64,000 bases of DNA from Antarctobacter heliothermus (GCF_900188425.1 NZ_FZON01000023.1:1-64000); one strand, 5' to 3'. Numbered from the stretch's first letter, positions 36,697 to 46,506 are shown. Program-made: numbers and translations. Notes: generated from the letters alone by a model not told the origin.

Positions 36697-38201
36697 CCAA
36701 ACCCAATATCCTGATCCTCATGGTGGACCAGTTGAACGGCACGCTGTTCCCCGACGGCCCCGCCGACTGGCTGCATGTTCCGAACCTGCGGGCGCTTGCA
36801 GAACGGTCGGTGCGGTTCCGGAACGCCTATACGGCCAGCCCGCTGTGCGCGCCGGGGCGGGCCAGTTTTATGTCCGGGCAGTTGCCCAGCATGACGCGGG
36901 TCTATGACAACGCGGCGGAATTTGCCTCTGACATCCCGACCTATGCGCATCACCTGCGGCGGGCGGGGTATCAGACCTGCCTGTCTGGCAAGATGCATTT
37001 TGTCGGTCCCGACCAGATGCACGGCTTTGAGGAGCGGCTGACCACGGATATCTACCCCGCCGATTTCGGCTGGACCCCGGACTATCGCAAACCGGGAGAG
37101 CGGATCGACTGGTGGTATCACAACATGGGGTCGGTGACGGGCGCGGGCGTGGCCGAGATTTCCAACCAGATGGAATACGACGATGAGGTCGCCTATCACG
37201 CCGAGCGCAAGTTGTATGATCTGGCGCGGGGCAAGGACGCGCGCCCGTGGTGCCTGACCGTCAGCTTTACCCATCCGCATGACCCCTATGTGGCGCGCAA
37301 GAAATTCTGGGATCTGTACGGCGATTGCGAACACCTGACTCCAGAGGTGCCCGCGATGGCTTATGAGGATCACGACCCGCACAGCAAGCGGATATTCGCC
37401 GCCAACGACTGGCGCAGCTTTGACATCACTGAGGAGGATATTCGCCGGTCGCGGCAGGCCTATTTCGCCAATATCTCCTACCTTGATGAGCAGATCGGCA
37501 AGCTGTTGGAGGTGTTGGACGAGACCCGGCAAGAGGCGATTGTGGTCTTTGTCAGTGACCATGGCGACATGCTGGGCGAACGCGGTCTGTGGTTCAAGAT
37601 GAGCTTTTACGAAGGCGCGGCGCGGGTGCCCATGATGATCTCCGTGCCGGGGGCCGAAGGCGCGCGGATTGACGCGCCGGTGTCGACCATCGACCTGTGC
37701 CCGACGCTGTGCGATCTGGCGGGCGTGGACATGTCCGAGGTGATGCCCTGGACTGAGGGCGAGAGCCTGACGCCGGTCATGAAGGGGCGCGCGCGGGTGT
37801 CGCCGGTGGCGATGGAATACGCAGCCGAGGCGTCTTATGCGCCGCTGATCTGCCTGCGCGAGGGGCGGTGGAAATACACCAATTGCGCGCTGGACCCCGA
37901 GCAGCTGTTCGACCTTGAGGCCGATCCGCATGAGTTGACCAATCTGGCCGAGGTCGCGGCGCATGCGGGTGTGTTGGAACGGTTCCGGGTCAAATCCGCC
38001 GCGCGTTGGGATCTGGAGCGGTTCGACGCCGAGGTGCGGCAGAGCCAGGCGCGGCGCTGGGTGGTCTACGAGGCGTTGCGGCAGGGCGGCTATTTCCCGT
38101 GGGATTTTCAGCCGCTGCAAAAGGCCAGCGAGCGCTACATGCGCAACCATATGGATTTGAACGACGTGGAAGACAGCCAGCGCTTTCCGCGCGGCGAGTA
38201 G
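36693..38201 (+). CDS. betC: Choline sulfatase
   Basis: A 502-residue type I sulfatase that hydrolyses choline-O-sulfate to choline and sulfate. The formylglycine site C-x-P-x-R is present as C52-A-P-G-R (SPLCAPGRASF). Metal ligands are visible as N-terminal VDQ and later SDHGDMLGE. The C-terminal choline-sulfatase extension (DFQPLQKASERYMRNHMDLND) is present. It overlaps betI by four bases. Its presence implies use of choline-O-sulfate, an osmolyte of marine organisms. Confidence 0.95.
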   Translation: MTKPNILILMVDQLNGTLFPDGPADWLHVPNLRALAERSVRFRNAYTASPLCAPGRASFMSGQLPSMTRVYDNAAEFASDIPTYAHHLRRAGYQTCLSGKMHFVGPDQMHGFEERLTTDIYPADFGWTPDYRKPGERIDWWYHNMGSVTGAGVAEISNQMEYDDEVAYHAERKLYDLARGKDARPWCLTVSFTHPHDPYVARKKFWDLYGDCEHLTPEVPAMAYEDHDPHSKRIFAANDWRSFDITEEDIRRSRQAYFANISYLDEQIGKLLEVLDETRQEAIVVFVSDHGDMLGERGLWFKMSFYEGAARVPMMISVPGAEGARIDAPVSTIDLCPTLCDLAGVDMSEVMPWTEGESLTPVMKGRARVSPVAMEYAAEASYAPLICLREGRWKYTNCALDPEQLFDLEADPHELTNLAEVAAHAGVLERFRVKSAARWDLERFDAEVRQSQARRWVVYEALRQGGYFPWDFQPLQKASERYMRNHMDLNDVEDSQRFPRGE

Positions 38202-38225
38202 CGTCGGTTCTACAGGAGACAGATG

Positions 38226-39686
38226 ATGAGTTATGACACACAACCGCAGGCCTCGCATTTTGTTGACGGCCAGTATCTCGAGGACAGCGCCGGGGAGGTG
38301 ATCGAGGTGGTCTATCCGGCCACCGGCGAGGTGATTGCCAAGGTGCATGCGGCAACGCCCGCGGTGATCGAACAAGCGATCACCAGCGGGCGGCGGGCGC
38401 AGGCCGAATGGCGCAAGCTGAGCGGGACGGAACGGGGCCGCGTGCTGCGCCGGGCCGCCGACATCATGCGCGAACGGAACCGCGATCTGTCGGTTCTGGA
38501 AACCCATGACACCGGCAAACCGCTGTCCGAGACCCTGTATGTGGATGCCACCAGCGGCGCCGATGCGCTGGAGTATTTCGGCGGTCTGGCGGGCAGTTTG
38601 ACGGGCGAGCATGTGCAATTGCCGGACGGCAACTGGGGCTACACGGTGCGTGAGCCGCTGGGCCTGTGCGTGGGGATCGGCGCGTGGAACTATCCGACGC
38701 AGATTTCCTGCTGGAAGGGCGCGCCTGCGCTGGCCTGTGGCAATGCGATGATCTTCAAACCCTCCGAGGAAACGCCGCTCTGCGCGCTGAAGGTCGCCGA
38801 GATCCTGATCGAGGCGGGCGCGCCTGCGGGGCTGTACAACGTGGTGCAGGGTGCGGGGGCCGTGGGCGCGGCGCTTGTCACCGATCCGCGCGTAGACAAG
38901 GTGTCGCTGACCGGATCGGTGCCGACGGGGCGCAAGGTCTACGCCGCCGCCGCCGAAGGCATGAAGCATGTCACGATGGAACTTGGCGGGAAGTCCCCGC
39001 TGGTGATCTTTGACGATGCGGATCTGGAAAATGCGGTGGGCGGCGCGATCCTGGCGAACTTCTATTCCTCCGGTCAGGTCTGCTCCAACGGCACGCGGGT
39101 CTTTGTGCAAAAGGGCATCAAGGAGGCGTTTCTGGAACGTCTGGCGGCGCGTCTTCAGGGGGCTGTGATCGGTGATCCGATGGATGAGGCCGTGACATTC
39201 GGGCCGATGGTCAGCGCACGCCAGCGTGAGATCGTGCTGGGCTATATCGAAAAAGGCGTGGCCGAGGGCGCGCGGCTGGTCTGCGGCGGTGCTGCGCTTG
39301 AGCGGGACGGATTTTACATCGCGCCGACGGTCTTTGCCGATGTGACCGATGACATGGTGATCGCCCGCGAGGAAATCTTTGGCCCCGTCATGTCGGTGCT
39401 GGATTTCGAGAGTGAGGAAGAGGTGATCCCGCGCGCCAATGACACCACGATGGGCCTGTCGGCGGGGGTCTTTACCCGCGACATGGCGCGGGCGCACCGG
39501 GTGATCGGGGCGTTTGATGCGGGGTCATGTTTCATCAACTCGTACAACGACGCGCCGGTGGAACTGCCCTTTGGCGGCACCAAGATGTCGGGTGTCGGGC
39601 GTGAGAACTCCAAGGCGGCGATCGGGCATTATTCGCAGTTGAAATCGGTGTTTGTGCGGATGGGCGACGTCGAGGCGCCTTTCTGA
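38226..39686 (+). CDS. betB: Betaine aldehyde dehydrogenase
   Basis: A 486-residue NAD(P)-dependent aldehyde dehydrogenase that makes glycine betaine. Catalytic C286 lies in [11 protein letters not shown] and the general base E252 in MELGGKSP; cofactor-binding IGAWNYP and SLTGSVPTG are present. ATGs at 38223 and 38226 are adjacent; the second has better spacing from AGGAG. It lies 24 bases after betC and before a long hairpin separating it from betA. Confidence 0.95.
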   Translation: MSYDTQPQASHFVDGQYLEDSAGEVIEVVYPATGEVIAKVHAATPAVIEQAITSGRRAQAEWRKLSGTERGRVLRRAADIMRERNRDLSVLETHDTGKPLSETLYVDATSGADALEYFGGLAGSLTGEHVQLPDGNWGYTVREPLGLCVGIGAWNYPTQISCWKGAPALACGNAMIFKPSEETPLCALKVAEILIEAGAPAGLYNVVQGAGAVGAALVTDPRVDKVSLTGSVPTGRKVYAAAAEGMKHVTMELGGKSPLVIFDDADLENAVGGAILANFYSSGQVCSNGTRVFVQKGIKEAFLERLAARLQGAVIGDPMDEAVTFGPMVSARQREIVLGYIEKGVAEGARLVCGGAALERDGFYIAPTVFADVTDDMVIAREEIFGPVMSVLDFESEEEVIPRANDTTMGLSAGVFTRDMARAHRVIGAFDAGSCFINSYNDAPVELPFGGTKMSGVGRENSKAAIGHYSQLKSVFVRMGDVEAPF

Positions 39687-39690
39687 CAAG

Positions 39691-39739
39691 GCGCGCTTGC
39701 GGGCGCGCCCACCCGCCCACCCCGCGCCCGCAAGCGCGC
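39691..39739 (+). repeat. 17-bp perfect inverted repeat between betB and betA
   Basis: Arms 39691-39707 (GCGCGCTTGCGGGCGCG) and 39723-39739 are exact reverse complements around a 15-nt C-rich loop. It begins 5 bases after the betB stop and ends 48 bases before betA, with no T-tract. It could be an mRNA processing or stability element that sets different betB and betA levels, or an inserted palindromic element. Confidence 0.8.
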
Positions 39740-39787
39740 GGTGGGGGCGGAGGGGGCGTCTGTTGAAAAGGTCGAAGGGGCTGACCC

Positions 39788-41440
39788 ATGGAAGCGGATT
39801 ATGTGATTGTCGGCGCGGGATCGGGCGGCTGTGCCGTCGCGGCGCGGCTGACACAGGCGGGCAAGTCGGTGATCGTCATCGAACATGGCGGCAGCGACTG
39901 GGGCCCGTTCATCAACATGCCCGGCGCGCTGAGCTATCCGATGAACATGCCGCGCTATGACTGGGGTTATCAGACAGAGCCGGAGCCGCATATGGGCGGG
40001 CGGCGCATGGCCTGTCCGCGTGGCAAGGTGATTGGCGGGTCATCCTCGATCAACGGGATGATCTATGTGCGCGGTCATGCGCTGGACTATGACCACTGGC
40101 GCGACGCGGGCTGTGAGGGCTGGGGCTTTGCCGATGTGCTGCCCTACTTCAAGCGGATGGAAGACTGGCACGACGGCGGCCATGGCGGCGATCCGTCATG
40201 GCGCGGGCAGGGCGGGCCGTTGCATGTGACACGCGGCAAGCGCGACAACCCGCTGGTGCAAGCGTTCGTTGAGGCAGGTGGGCAGGCGGGCTATCCGGTC
40301 ACCGGCGATTACAACGGTGAGCAGCAAGAGGGCTTTGGCGCGTTTGACATGACCGTCTGGGAGGGCGAGCGTTGGTCGGCGGCCAAAGCCTATCTGCGTC
40401 CGGCGATGAGCGCAGGCGCGGAACTGGTGCGGGCCTTGGCGCGGCGTGTCGTGTTTGACGAGGGCCGCGCGGTGGGTGTCGAGATCAGCCGGGGCGGCAA
40501 GGTCGAGGTGATCCGCGCGCGGGCCGAGGTGATCCTTGCCGCCAGCGCGATCAACTCTCCCAAACTGCTGATGCTGTCGGGGATTGGTCCGGGCGCGCAT
40601 CTGGCGGAGCATGGCATCGAGGTGCTGGCCGACCGGGCGGGCGTGGGGCAGAACCTGCAGGACCACCTGGAGCTGTACATCCAGATGGCGGCGACGCAGC
40701 CGGTCAGCCTCGCGAAATACTGGAGCCTGATGGGCAAGGCCTGGGTCGGGCTGCAATGGCTGCTTGCGCGCAAGGGGCCGGGGGCGTCGAACCAGTTCGA
40801 AAGCGCCGGGTTCATCCGGTCGCAGGCCGGGGTGCAATACCCGGACATCCAGTATCATTTCCTGCCCATCGCGGTGCGCTATGACGGCAAGATCGCGCCC
40901 GAGGGGCATGGCTTTCAGGCGCATGTGGGGCCGATGCGGTCGCCGTCACGGGGTGAGGTCACGCTGCGGTCGTCTGATCCCGAAACGGACCCGCGCATCC
41001 TGTTCAACTACATGAGCGAGGAGCAGGACTGGCAGGATTTCCGCCGCTGTATCCGGCTGACGCGGGAGATCTTTGGGCAGGAGGCCTTTGCGCCTTATCG
41101 TGGCAAGGAGTTGCAGCCGGGGGCAGAGGCGCAAACGGATGAGGATCTGGATGCGGTGATCCGCGACCACGCCGAGAGCGCCTATCATCCCTGCGGCACC
41201 TGCCGGATGGGAGCGGCGGACGATCCGGATGCGGTGGTTGACCCGCAGGGCCGGGTGATCGGGGTTGAGGGGCTGCGCGTGGCGGACAGTTCCATTTTTC
41301 CGCGTATCACCAATGGCAACCTGAATGCGCCGTCGATTATGGTTGGCGAAAAGATCGCGGATCACGTTCTGGGAGGGCGCCTGCCGCCGGAGAATGTGCA
41401 GCCTTGGGTGCATCCCCAGTGGGAGACCGCGCAGCGCTGA
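39788..41440 (+). CDS. betA: Choline dehydrogenase
   Basis: A 550-residue FAD-dependent GMC oxidoreductase oxidising choline to betaine aldehyde. The FAD-binding [14 protein letters not shown] (8-21), the [26 protein letters not shown] signature (~79-104), and the C-terminal active-site [12 protein letters not shown] histidine are present. It ends the bet operon; no betT or ABC choline transporter lies next to it. Confidence 0.95.
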   Translation: MEADYVIVGAGSGGCAVAARLTQAGKSVIVIEHGGSDWGPFINMPGALSYPMNMPRYDWGYQTEPEPHMGGRRMACPRGKVIGGSSSINGMIYVRGHALDYDHWRDAGCEGWGFADVLPYFKRMEDWHDGGHGGDPSWRGQGGPLHVTRGKRDNPLVQAFVEAGGQAGYPVTGDYNGEQQEGFGAFDMTVWEGERWSAAKAYLRPAMSAGAELVRALARRVVFDEGRAVGVEISRGGKVEVIRARAEVILAASAINSPKLLMLSGIGPGAHLAEHGIEVLADRAGVGQNLQDHLELYIQMAATQPVSLAKYWSLMGKAWVGLQWLLARKGPGASNQFESAGFIRSQAGVQYPDIQYHFLPIAVRYDGKIAPEGHGFQAHVGPMRSPSRGEVTLRSSDPETDPRILFNYMSEEQDWQDFRRCIRLTREIFGQEAFAPYRGKELQPGAEAQTDEDLDAVIRDHAESAYHPCGTCRMGAADDPDAVVDPQGRVIGVEGLRVADSSIFPRITNGNLNAPSIMVGEKIADHVLGGRLPPENVQPWVHPQWETAQR

Positions 41441-41523
41441 ATTCGTTAACCGGGCTAAGATCGGGTTAACCATTCGTTAACTTTTGGCTTGAAATCGGGC
41501 GCGGGCGGGCCGATCTTAACGAT

Positions 41524-42195
41524 ATGTTAAGGTTTTGTTTCGCTCTTGTTCTTTCTTCGCTGGCCTCGGTTGCTTTGGCGGACCTGAGCGGGCCCATGCG
41601 TGTCATTGACGGCGATACGGTTGCGATTGGTGAGACGCGTATCCGGCTGCATGGCATCGACGCCCCTGAAAAGGCCCAGTTTTGCGGCAGCCGGACCGCG
41701 CCGATGTGGCCCTGCGGCAGCTGGGTCACCGGCGAGATGCGGGCCCGATTTGAAGGTCGTCACGCCCGGTGCGAGGCTTTGGAGATCGACAAATACGGGC
41801 GCACCGTCGCGCGCTGCGAGGTGGCGGGTGAGGATCTGGGCGCGGCGCTGGTGGATGGCGGGCTGGCCTTTGCCTATACCAAGTATTCCTTTGACTACCT
41901 GCGGCAACAGACCGAAGCGGCGCGGCGCGGTGCGGGCCTGCACGGGGCCGGTGTGCAATCGCCCGCCGATTTCCGCGAGGCGACGCGGCGCGGTCATGAC
42001 GCGCAGCATCTTGCCAAAGCACCCGATGGCTGCGTGATCAAGGGCAATATCTCCAGCCGGGGCGACACGCGGATTTACCATGTGCCGGGTCAGACCTGGT
42101 ATGGGGCGACGCGGATCAGCCTGGCCAAGGGTGAACGCTGGTTCTGTTCCGAGGCAGAGGCGCAGAATGCCGGATGGCGGCGTGCGCACCACTGA
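41524..42195 (+). CDS. Secreted SNase-like nuclease
   Basis: A 223-residue protein with signal peptide (1-19, VALA). Residues ~20-140 form a thermonuclease OB-fold: VIDGDTVAIGETRIRLHGIDAPE and DKYGRTVARCEV, though the domain has a cysteine-rich insertion (FCGSRTAPMWPCGSW). The C-terminal ~60 residues (GCVIKGNISSRGDTRIYHVPG..RWFCSEAEAQNAGWRRA) are a separate short domain found on similar alphaproteobacterial proteins. Catalytic competence is uncertain. Confidence 0.85.
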   Translation: MLRFCFALVLSSLASVALADLSGPMRVIDGDTVAIGETRIRLHGIDAPEKAQFCGSRTAPMWPCGSWVTGEMRARFEGRHARCEALEIDKYGRTVARCEVAGEDLGAALVDGGLAFAYTKYSFDYLRQQTEAARRGAGLHGAGVQSPADFREATRRGHDAQHLAKAPDGCVIKGNISSRGDTRIYHVPGQTWYGATRISLAKGERWFCSEAEAQNAGWRRAHH

Positions 42196-42311
42196 CCGGG
42201 TGGGAATGTCGGCGCGAAAAAGGGCAATGGCTGTGCGGATTTGATCCCGGTCAAAGTGTGTGATCGCGGCATGTGTAAATTGGTGTTCGAACAGAAGAAA
42301 AGGAGACGCCA

Positions 42312-42548
42312 ATGTCGCACACACCGCACGAGCTGTCGGAAGAATTCCCGGAATTCGCAGACAAGATGCACGAGTTGAAGCAGTCGAACGCGCATTTCGT
42401 GAAACTTGCGGATGAATACCACGAGATCAACCGCCAGGTGCACCGGGCAGAGACAAATGTCGAACCGATGGAGCAACTGGCCGAAGACCAGCTGCGCAAG
42501 CAGCGCGCGTCTCTCAAGGATGAGATCTACGGAATCCTGCGCGCCTGA
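42312..42548 (+). CDS. YdcH family (DUF465) protein
   Basis: A 78-residue all-helical protein, likely a coiled-coil hairpin, with the DUF465 pattern (HELKQSNAHFVKLADEYHEINRQVHRAE..LRKQRASLKDEIYGIL). The ribosome site AAGGAGA is strong, suggesting abundant expression. Function is unknown. A rho-independent terminator follows. Confidence 0.9.
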   Translation: MSHTPHELSEEFPEFADKMHELKQSNAHFVKLADEYHEINRQVHRAETNVEPMEQLAEDQLRKQRASLKDEIYGILRA

Positions 42549-42575
42549 TTGCCTCTGACGCACAGCCGTTTGACC

Positions 42576-42604
42576 ACGCCCCGGCCATGTCCGGGGCGTT
42601 TTTC
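42576..42604 (+). terminator. Rho-independent terminator after the YdcH gene
   Basis: A 9-bp perfect stem, ACGCCCCGG (42576-42584) against CCGGGGCGT (42591-42599), is followed by a T run. It overlaps the last base pairs of the convergent glutathione peroxidase gene. Confidence 0.92.
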
Positions 42605-43118
42605 ATTTCAGCGCCGCCTCAATAGCTTTGGTGATCTTGCCCGACAGCGGCCGTGTCGTAGAGCCGAATGTCGCCTCTACCTGACCGTCGGGGCCGATCA
42701 GCACCTTGTTGAAATTCCACGCCGGGGTGAAGCCGGACTGCTGCGCGACCCATTGGTAGAAGGGATGCGCCTGCGGTCCCCGGACGGACGTGATGTCGGT
42801 CATCGGCATGTCGAGATCGAAATTGACCGCGCAGAACTCTTTGACCTCCTGGGCGGTGGACAGCTCTTGGCGAAAGTCGTCGGAGGGGATGGCAAGCACG
42901 ATCAGTCCCCGGTCGCGGTAACGGTCATAGAGCGCCTGCAAGCCGTCGTATTGCGGGGTAAAGCCGCATTGAGAGGCGGTGTTGACCACCAGAACCGGGC
43001 GGCCCTGCCAATCGTCCATCGACAGCGTGCCGCCGTCGATGCTGGCAAAGGTAAACCCCTGCGCGGCCCAGACGGGAAAGGCGAACAGGGCGGCGAAAAA
43101 TGTCATGAAACGGGTCAT
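42603..43118 (-). CDS. Periplasmic glutathione peroxidase family protein
   Basis: A 171-residue thiol peroxidase of the GPx family with a signal peptide (1-19, FPVWAAQ), so it acts in the periplasm. The peroxidatic C51 lies in NTASQCGFTPQYDGLQ, a glutamine-containing tetrad follows, and WNFNKVLIGPDG is the second signature. In the periplasm, the electron donor is more likely a thioredoxin-like protein than glutathione. The ATG at 43118 is chosen because the signal starts there. Confidence 0.88.
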   Translation of the reverse strand: MTRFMTFFAALFAFPVWAAQGFTFASIDGGTLSMDDWQGRPVLVVNTASQCGFTPQYDGLQALYDRYRDRGLIVLAIPSDDFRQELSTAQEVKEFCAVNFDLDMPMTDITSVRGPQAHPFYQWVAQQSGFTPAWNFNKVLIGPDGQVEATFGSTTRPLSGKITKAIEAALK

Positions 43119-43288
43119 GGGGAACGATCCTTGTGTGCCAGTCAAACCTAGGGCCGATCCTGTTTTGTCAAGGGAGGCCGCAAAGGGGCCGCCGAGATCC
43201 CCGGCACGAATCCCGGCGCGGCGGGGGGGAGGACGGGGCGTCGGCGAACGCTTGACCCCTGAGTGGTATTGCGCATCCTGAGGCGGTG

Positions 43289-43624
43289 ATGATGCGTCGG
43301 AACGCGGAGGGTCAGGTGTCTTCATCTTGCAGAACGATCTGTTGGGCGGCCTGTCTGTCGGCTTTGTCAGCCCTGTCAGGGCCATCCGCCGCCGAGGAGG
43401 GGTGCAAGCTGTACCCCATCGGAAGCGTGATCAACTACAGCTATGACCTGATCGGCCCGGACGCCTGTCTGGCGCAGTGCGCACAAACGGCGGGATGTGT
43501 GGCCTGGTCCTATACGCCGCACAATTTTAACCCCGGGACCGCGCCGGGGGAATGTCGCCTGTTGCCGGACAAGGGCACGCGGGAGGACCACAGCCGCGAC
43601 TATTGCGGCTACGCGGGCGGCTGA
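43289..43624 (+). CDS. Secreted PAN/Apple-domain protein
   Basis: A ~111-residue protein with signal peptide (hydrophobic CWAACLSALSALSGPSAAEE). The mature part has cysteines in CKLYP..DACLAQCAQTAGCVAWSY..GECRLL..DYCGY, the six-cysteine PAN/Apple layout used for protein or carbohydrate binding. GTG 43286, ATG 43289 and ATG 43292 are possible starts. A second PAN protein lies 0.5 kb away on the opposite strand. Confidence 0.75.
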   Translation: MMRRNAEGQVSSSCRTICWAACLSALSALSGPSAAEEGCKLYPIGSVINYSYDLIGPDACLAQCAQTAGCVAWSYTPHNFNPGTAPGECRLLPDKGTREDHSRDYCGYAGG

Positions 43625-43629
43625 GCGGA

Positions 43630-44013
43630 TCAGTTGGCCGCGCGGTCATATTCCAGCAGCAAGAAGGGTTTGCCCTTGCCGGTTTTCAACAGGTAGCCGT
43701 TTCCGGCGAACGGTTTGTATTGCGTGCCATCGATCCAGAGCATCGGGGCGGCGGGGTCCAGAGCGACCTTTTGACCGGCATCGGGCACAAGGGTCATCAC
43801 CGCGACCCAGCCATGTGGTTCGTTGATATAAACCGCCAGGCTTTCGCCCGTGGCGGTGTAGTCCATCGCCGAGGTGCCTGCCCCCGCGACGATCCACTTG
43901 GTCGCTTCCAGTTCGATCTGCGTTCCAGTGGCGGGATAGGTGTCCTGAGCTTGGAGGGGCAGGGCGGTCAACGCCACAAGGGCCAATGCGGCGACATGGT
44001 GGGGGAGTTTCAT
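43630..44013 (-). CDS. Small hypothetical secreted protein
   Basis: A 127-residue protein with signal peptide (1-22, ALPLQAQ). The mature part reads as beta-strands (IELEATKWIVAG, LAVYINEPHGWVAVMTLV, MLWIDGTQYKPFAGNG, FLLLEYDRA). No family recognised and no cysteines. It sits between two PAN-domain genes. The ATG at 44013 has AAAGGA upstream. Confidence 0.65.
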   Translation of the reverse strand: MKLPHHVAALALVALTALPLQAQDTYPATGTQIELEATKWIVAGAGTSAMDYTATGESLAVYINEPHGWVAVMTLVPDAGQKVALDPAAPMLWIDGTQYKPFAGNGYLLKTGKGKPFLLLEYDRAAN

Positions 44014-44112
44014 GTCGGTGTCCTTTGCAAAACCATTCGGCACGGGCGTTTCACCCGCGCATGGTGTGCCGCCGGACGATCGACAAGAAAGACCGGCGGC
44101 AGGGGACGGCGA

Positions 44113-44403
44113 TCACATTTCGCCGCAAAAGACCTTGGCAGACTCTTCGCGGCTGAATACGCCTTTGATCAGCTTGCACTGGCCGGGCATTCCGGCGTCA
44201 AAGCTGTGCGGGCGGAACGTCCAGCTGTCGCAGCCCTCTGTGGTCTTGCAGGCGGCGACGCATTCGTCGGGTGTGGTGAAGGTGTCGATGAACCCGACCT
44301 GATCGACAGGGGTGAGGGAGCATTTTTCAAACTCTTCCGCCTGAACGCTTGCGGCAAACAAGACCGATACAACGGATGCGGATAGAAACAATTTGCTGGC
44401 CAT
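44113..44403 (-). CDS. Secreted PAN/Apple-domain protein
   Basis: A 96-residue protein: signal peptide (1-22, SVQAEE) then a single PAN domain with six cysteines (EKCSLTP..DECVAACKTTEGCDSW..GQCKLIKG..KVFCGEM). The pattern (GCDSWTFRPHSFDAGMPGQC) parallels that of the neighbouring PAN gene (GCVAWSYTPHNFNPGTAPGEC), indicating a diverged duplicate on the opposite strand. The ligand is unknown. Confidence 0.78.
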   Translation of the reverse strand: MASKLFLSASVVSVLFAASVQAEEFEKCSLTPVDQVGFIDTFTTPDECVAACKTTEGCDSWTFRPHSFDAGMPGQCKLIKGVFSREESAKVFCGEM

Positions 44404-44518
44404 CTTAAATCTCTCCGAAATGCTGATTGAATGGCATCGATCCTATCAACAGCTTACGCGGCGGAACGGGGAAATCCTGCGATGCTTTCCCCTTTAGCGT
44501 GTGCAACGGCGAGCATGA

Positions 44519-44543
44519 CCTCTGCGCGTCGGACGCGCAGAGG
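44519..44543 (-). terminator. Strong hairpin after pepF
   Basis: The 12-base arms CCTCTGCGCGTC (44519-44530) and 44532-44543 are perfect complements, about 10 bases after the pepF stop on the reverse strand. No T-tract follows, so termination would need help; it may instead protect the mRNA 3' end. Confidence 0.55.
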
Positions 44544-44552
44544 CCGGGGTGT

Positions 44553-46364
44553 TTATTCCATCGCTTCGAGTTCTTCGATGAATCCCTCGATCATCGACAG
44601 GCCCTTGTCCCAGAATTTCGGGTCGCTGGCGTCAAGGCCGAAGGGGGCCAGTAGATCCTTGTGGTGTTTTGATCCGCCCGCCTTGAGCATGTCGAAGTAT
44701 TTGTCCTGAAAACCCTCTGGTGCCTCCTGATAAGCGGCATAGAGCGCATTCACCAAGCCGTCGCCAAAGGCATAGGCGTAGACGTAGAACGGCGAGTGGA
44801 CAAAGTGCGGGATGTAGCACCAGAAGGTTTCATAGCCTTCCATGAACTCGAACGCGCCGCCAAGGGATTCCGCCTGCACCGACATCCACAGGGCGTTGAT
44901 GTCGTCTGGTGTCAGTTCCCCGCCGCGGCGCGCCTCGTGCAGTTTGCATTCAAAATCGTAAAAGGCGATCTGGCGCACGACGGTGTTGATCATGTCCTCG
45001 ACCTTGCCCGCCAGCAGGACCTTGCGTTCCTTGTCGCTCTTGGCGTTTTCCAGCATCTTCTGGAAGGTCAGCATCTCACCAAAGACCGATGCGGTTTCGG
45101 CCAGCGTCAGCGGGGTAGAGGCCAACATTTCGCCCTGATCGGCAGCCAGCACCTGATGGACGCCGTGGCCCAGTTCATGCGCCAGTGTCATCACGTCGCG
45201 CGGTTTGCCAAGGTAGTTCAGCATCACATAGGGGTGGACGTCGGTGACGGTCGGGTGGGCAAAAGCGCCCGGAGCCTTGCCCGGTTTCACGCCTGCGTCG
45301 ATCCAGCCCTTTTCAAAGAACGGTGTCGCGATTTCACCCATTCGGGGGTCAAAGGCGTTGTAGGCGGTCATGACCATGTCACGCGCCTCGTCCCAGCCGA
45401 CGACGCGATCGGTTTCCATCGGCAGCGGCGCGTTGCGGTCCCAGACCTGCATCACGTCCAGCCCCAGCCACTTGCGTTTCAGCTCATAGTAGCGGTGCGA
45501 AAGGCGCGGGTAGGCGGCGACAACCGCGTTGCGCAGCGCCTCGACCACCTCGGGCTCGACATCGTTGGACAGGTGGCGGCCGGACTGCGCCGTGGGCATG
45601 CCGCGCCAGCGATCAAGGATTTCCTTTTCCTTGGTCTGGGTGTTGTGGACACGGGCAAAGGTGCGGACGTTGTCGGCAAAGACGCGGGCCAGTTCCACTG
45701 CGGCGGCCTCACGTTTGGTGCGGTCCTGATCGGTGAGCAGGTTCAGCGTGCCCTCGATGTTCAGCTCTTCGCCGTCGACCTCAAAGGTCAGCCCGGCGAT
45801 GGTCTCATCGAACAGCCGTTCCCACGCGTCGCCGACCACGCCCAGATCGTGCAGGAACTTTTCCAGTTCATCGGACAGCTGATAGGGCTTCATCGCGCGC
45901 ATCCGGTCAAAGGCGCGTTTGTAGCGGGCCAGATCGGGATTGCCGGTAAACAGCGCCTCATAGTGGTCATCGCCAAGGCGGTTGGCCTCGAGCGAGAAGA
46001 AGACCAGCGGCGTGGTGTAATTGGTGATCTTTTCCTGACAGTCGGACAGGAACTTGGCGCGCTCGGAATCGGTGGTCAGCTGGTAATAGCGCAGACCGGC
46101 AAAGGACATGATGCGCCCGGCAATGGCCGAGATCCGTTCGTTTCGCTGCACCAGCGTCAGAAAACCGGCCGAGTCGAGCGTGTCCAGCTTACCCTCGTAA
46201 TCGGCGGCAAAGCTGCGGCACGCCTCTTCGAGCCAGTCCAGATCGCGCTTGAGTTCGGGCGCGTCGGGCGCGGCGTAGAGATCGGTCAGATCCCATTCGG
46301 GCAGGTCGCCCAGGCCCTTGCCCCCGGCAGTGGCATTGGCATCAAAGACGGGTTGCAGGGTCAT
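44553..46364 (-). CDS. pepF: M3-family oligoendopeptidase F
   Basis: A 603-residue cytosolic zinc metallopeptidase that degrades oligopeptides. Zinc motif H396-E-L-G-H400 (MTLAHELGHGVHQVL) and the third ligand glutamate in LAETASVFGE are present. N-terminal PepF-type helical domain (LPEWDLTDLY) confirms the subfamily. The ATG at 46364 has AAGGAG at good spacing; nine upstream codons are discarded. Its leader is nearly identical to that of pepP at 3104. Confidence 0.94.
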   Translation of the reverse strand: MTLQPVFDANATAGGKGLGDLPEWDLTDLYAAPDAPELKRDLDWLEEACRSFAADYEGKLDTLDSAGFLTLVQRNERISAIAGRIMSFAGLRYYQLTTDSERAKFLSDCQEKITNYTTPLVFFSLEANRLGDDHYEALFTGNPDLARYKRAFDRMRAMKPYQLSDELEKFLHDLGVVGDAWERLFDETIAGLTFEVDGEELNIEGTLNLLTDQDRTKREAAAVELARVFADNVRTFARVHNTQTKEKEILDRWRGMPTAQSGRHLSNDVEPEVVEALRNAVVAAYPRLSHRYYELKRKWLGLDVMQVWDRNAPLPMETDRVVGWDEARDMVMTAYNAFDPRMGEIATPFFEKGWIDAGVKPGKAPGAFAHPTVTDVHPYVMLNYLGKPRDVMTLAHELGHGVHQVLAADQGEMLASTPLTLAETASVFGEMLTFQKMLENAKSDKERKVLLAGKVEDMINTVVRQIAFYDFECKLHEARRGGELTPDDINALWMSVQAESLGGAFEFMEGYETFWCYIPHFVHSPFYVYAYAFGDGLVNALYAAYQEAPEGFQDKYFDMLKAGGSKHHKDLLAPFGLDASDPKFWDKGLSMIEGFIEELEAME

Positions 46365-46506
46365 GGGGGTCTCCTTTGTCTGTTTGGTCAACAGCTAAGC
46401 CGCCGCAGGGGTGGCTTCAACTGTCGAAACGGCAAAGGCGGGGTGGTTTGTCGGTCTAATCTGTCTCTGGATGGCCTTGGCGGGGCGGCTGGCGTCCCGG
46501 TGGCGG

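Noticed and set aside
36606-39497. A 963-codon open frame antisense to betC and betB
   Set aside because: It mirrors well-identified genes, has a His/Arg/Gln-rich shadow composition and no family motif; long antisense frames are expected in GC-rich DNA.
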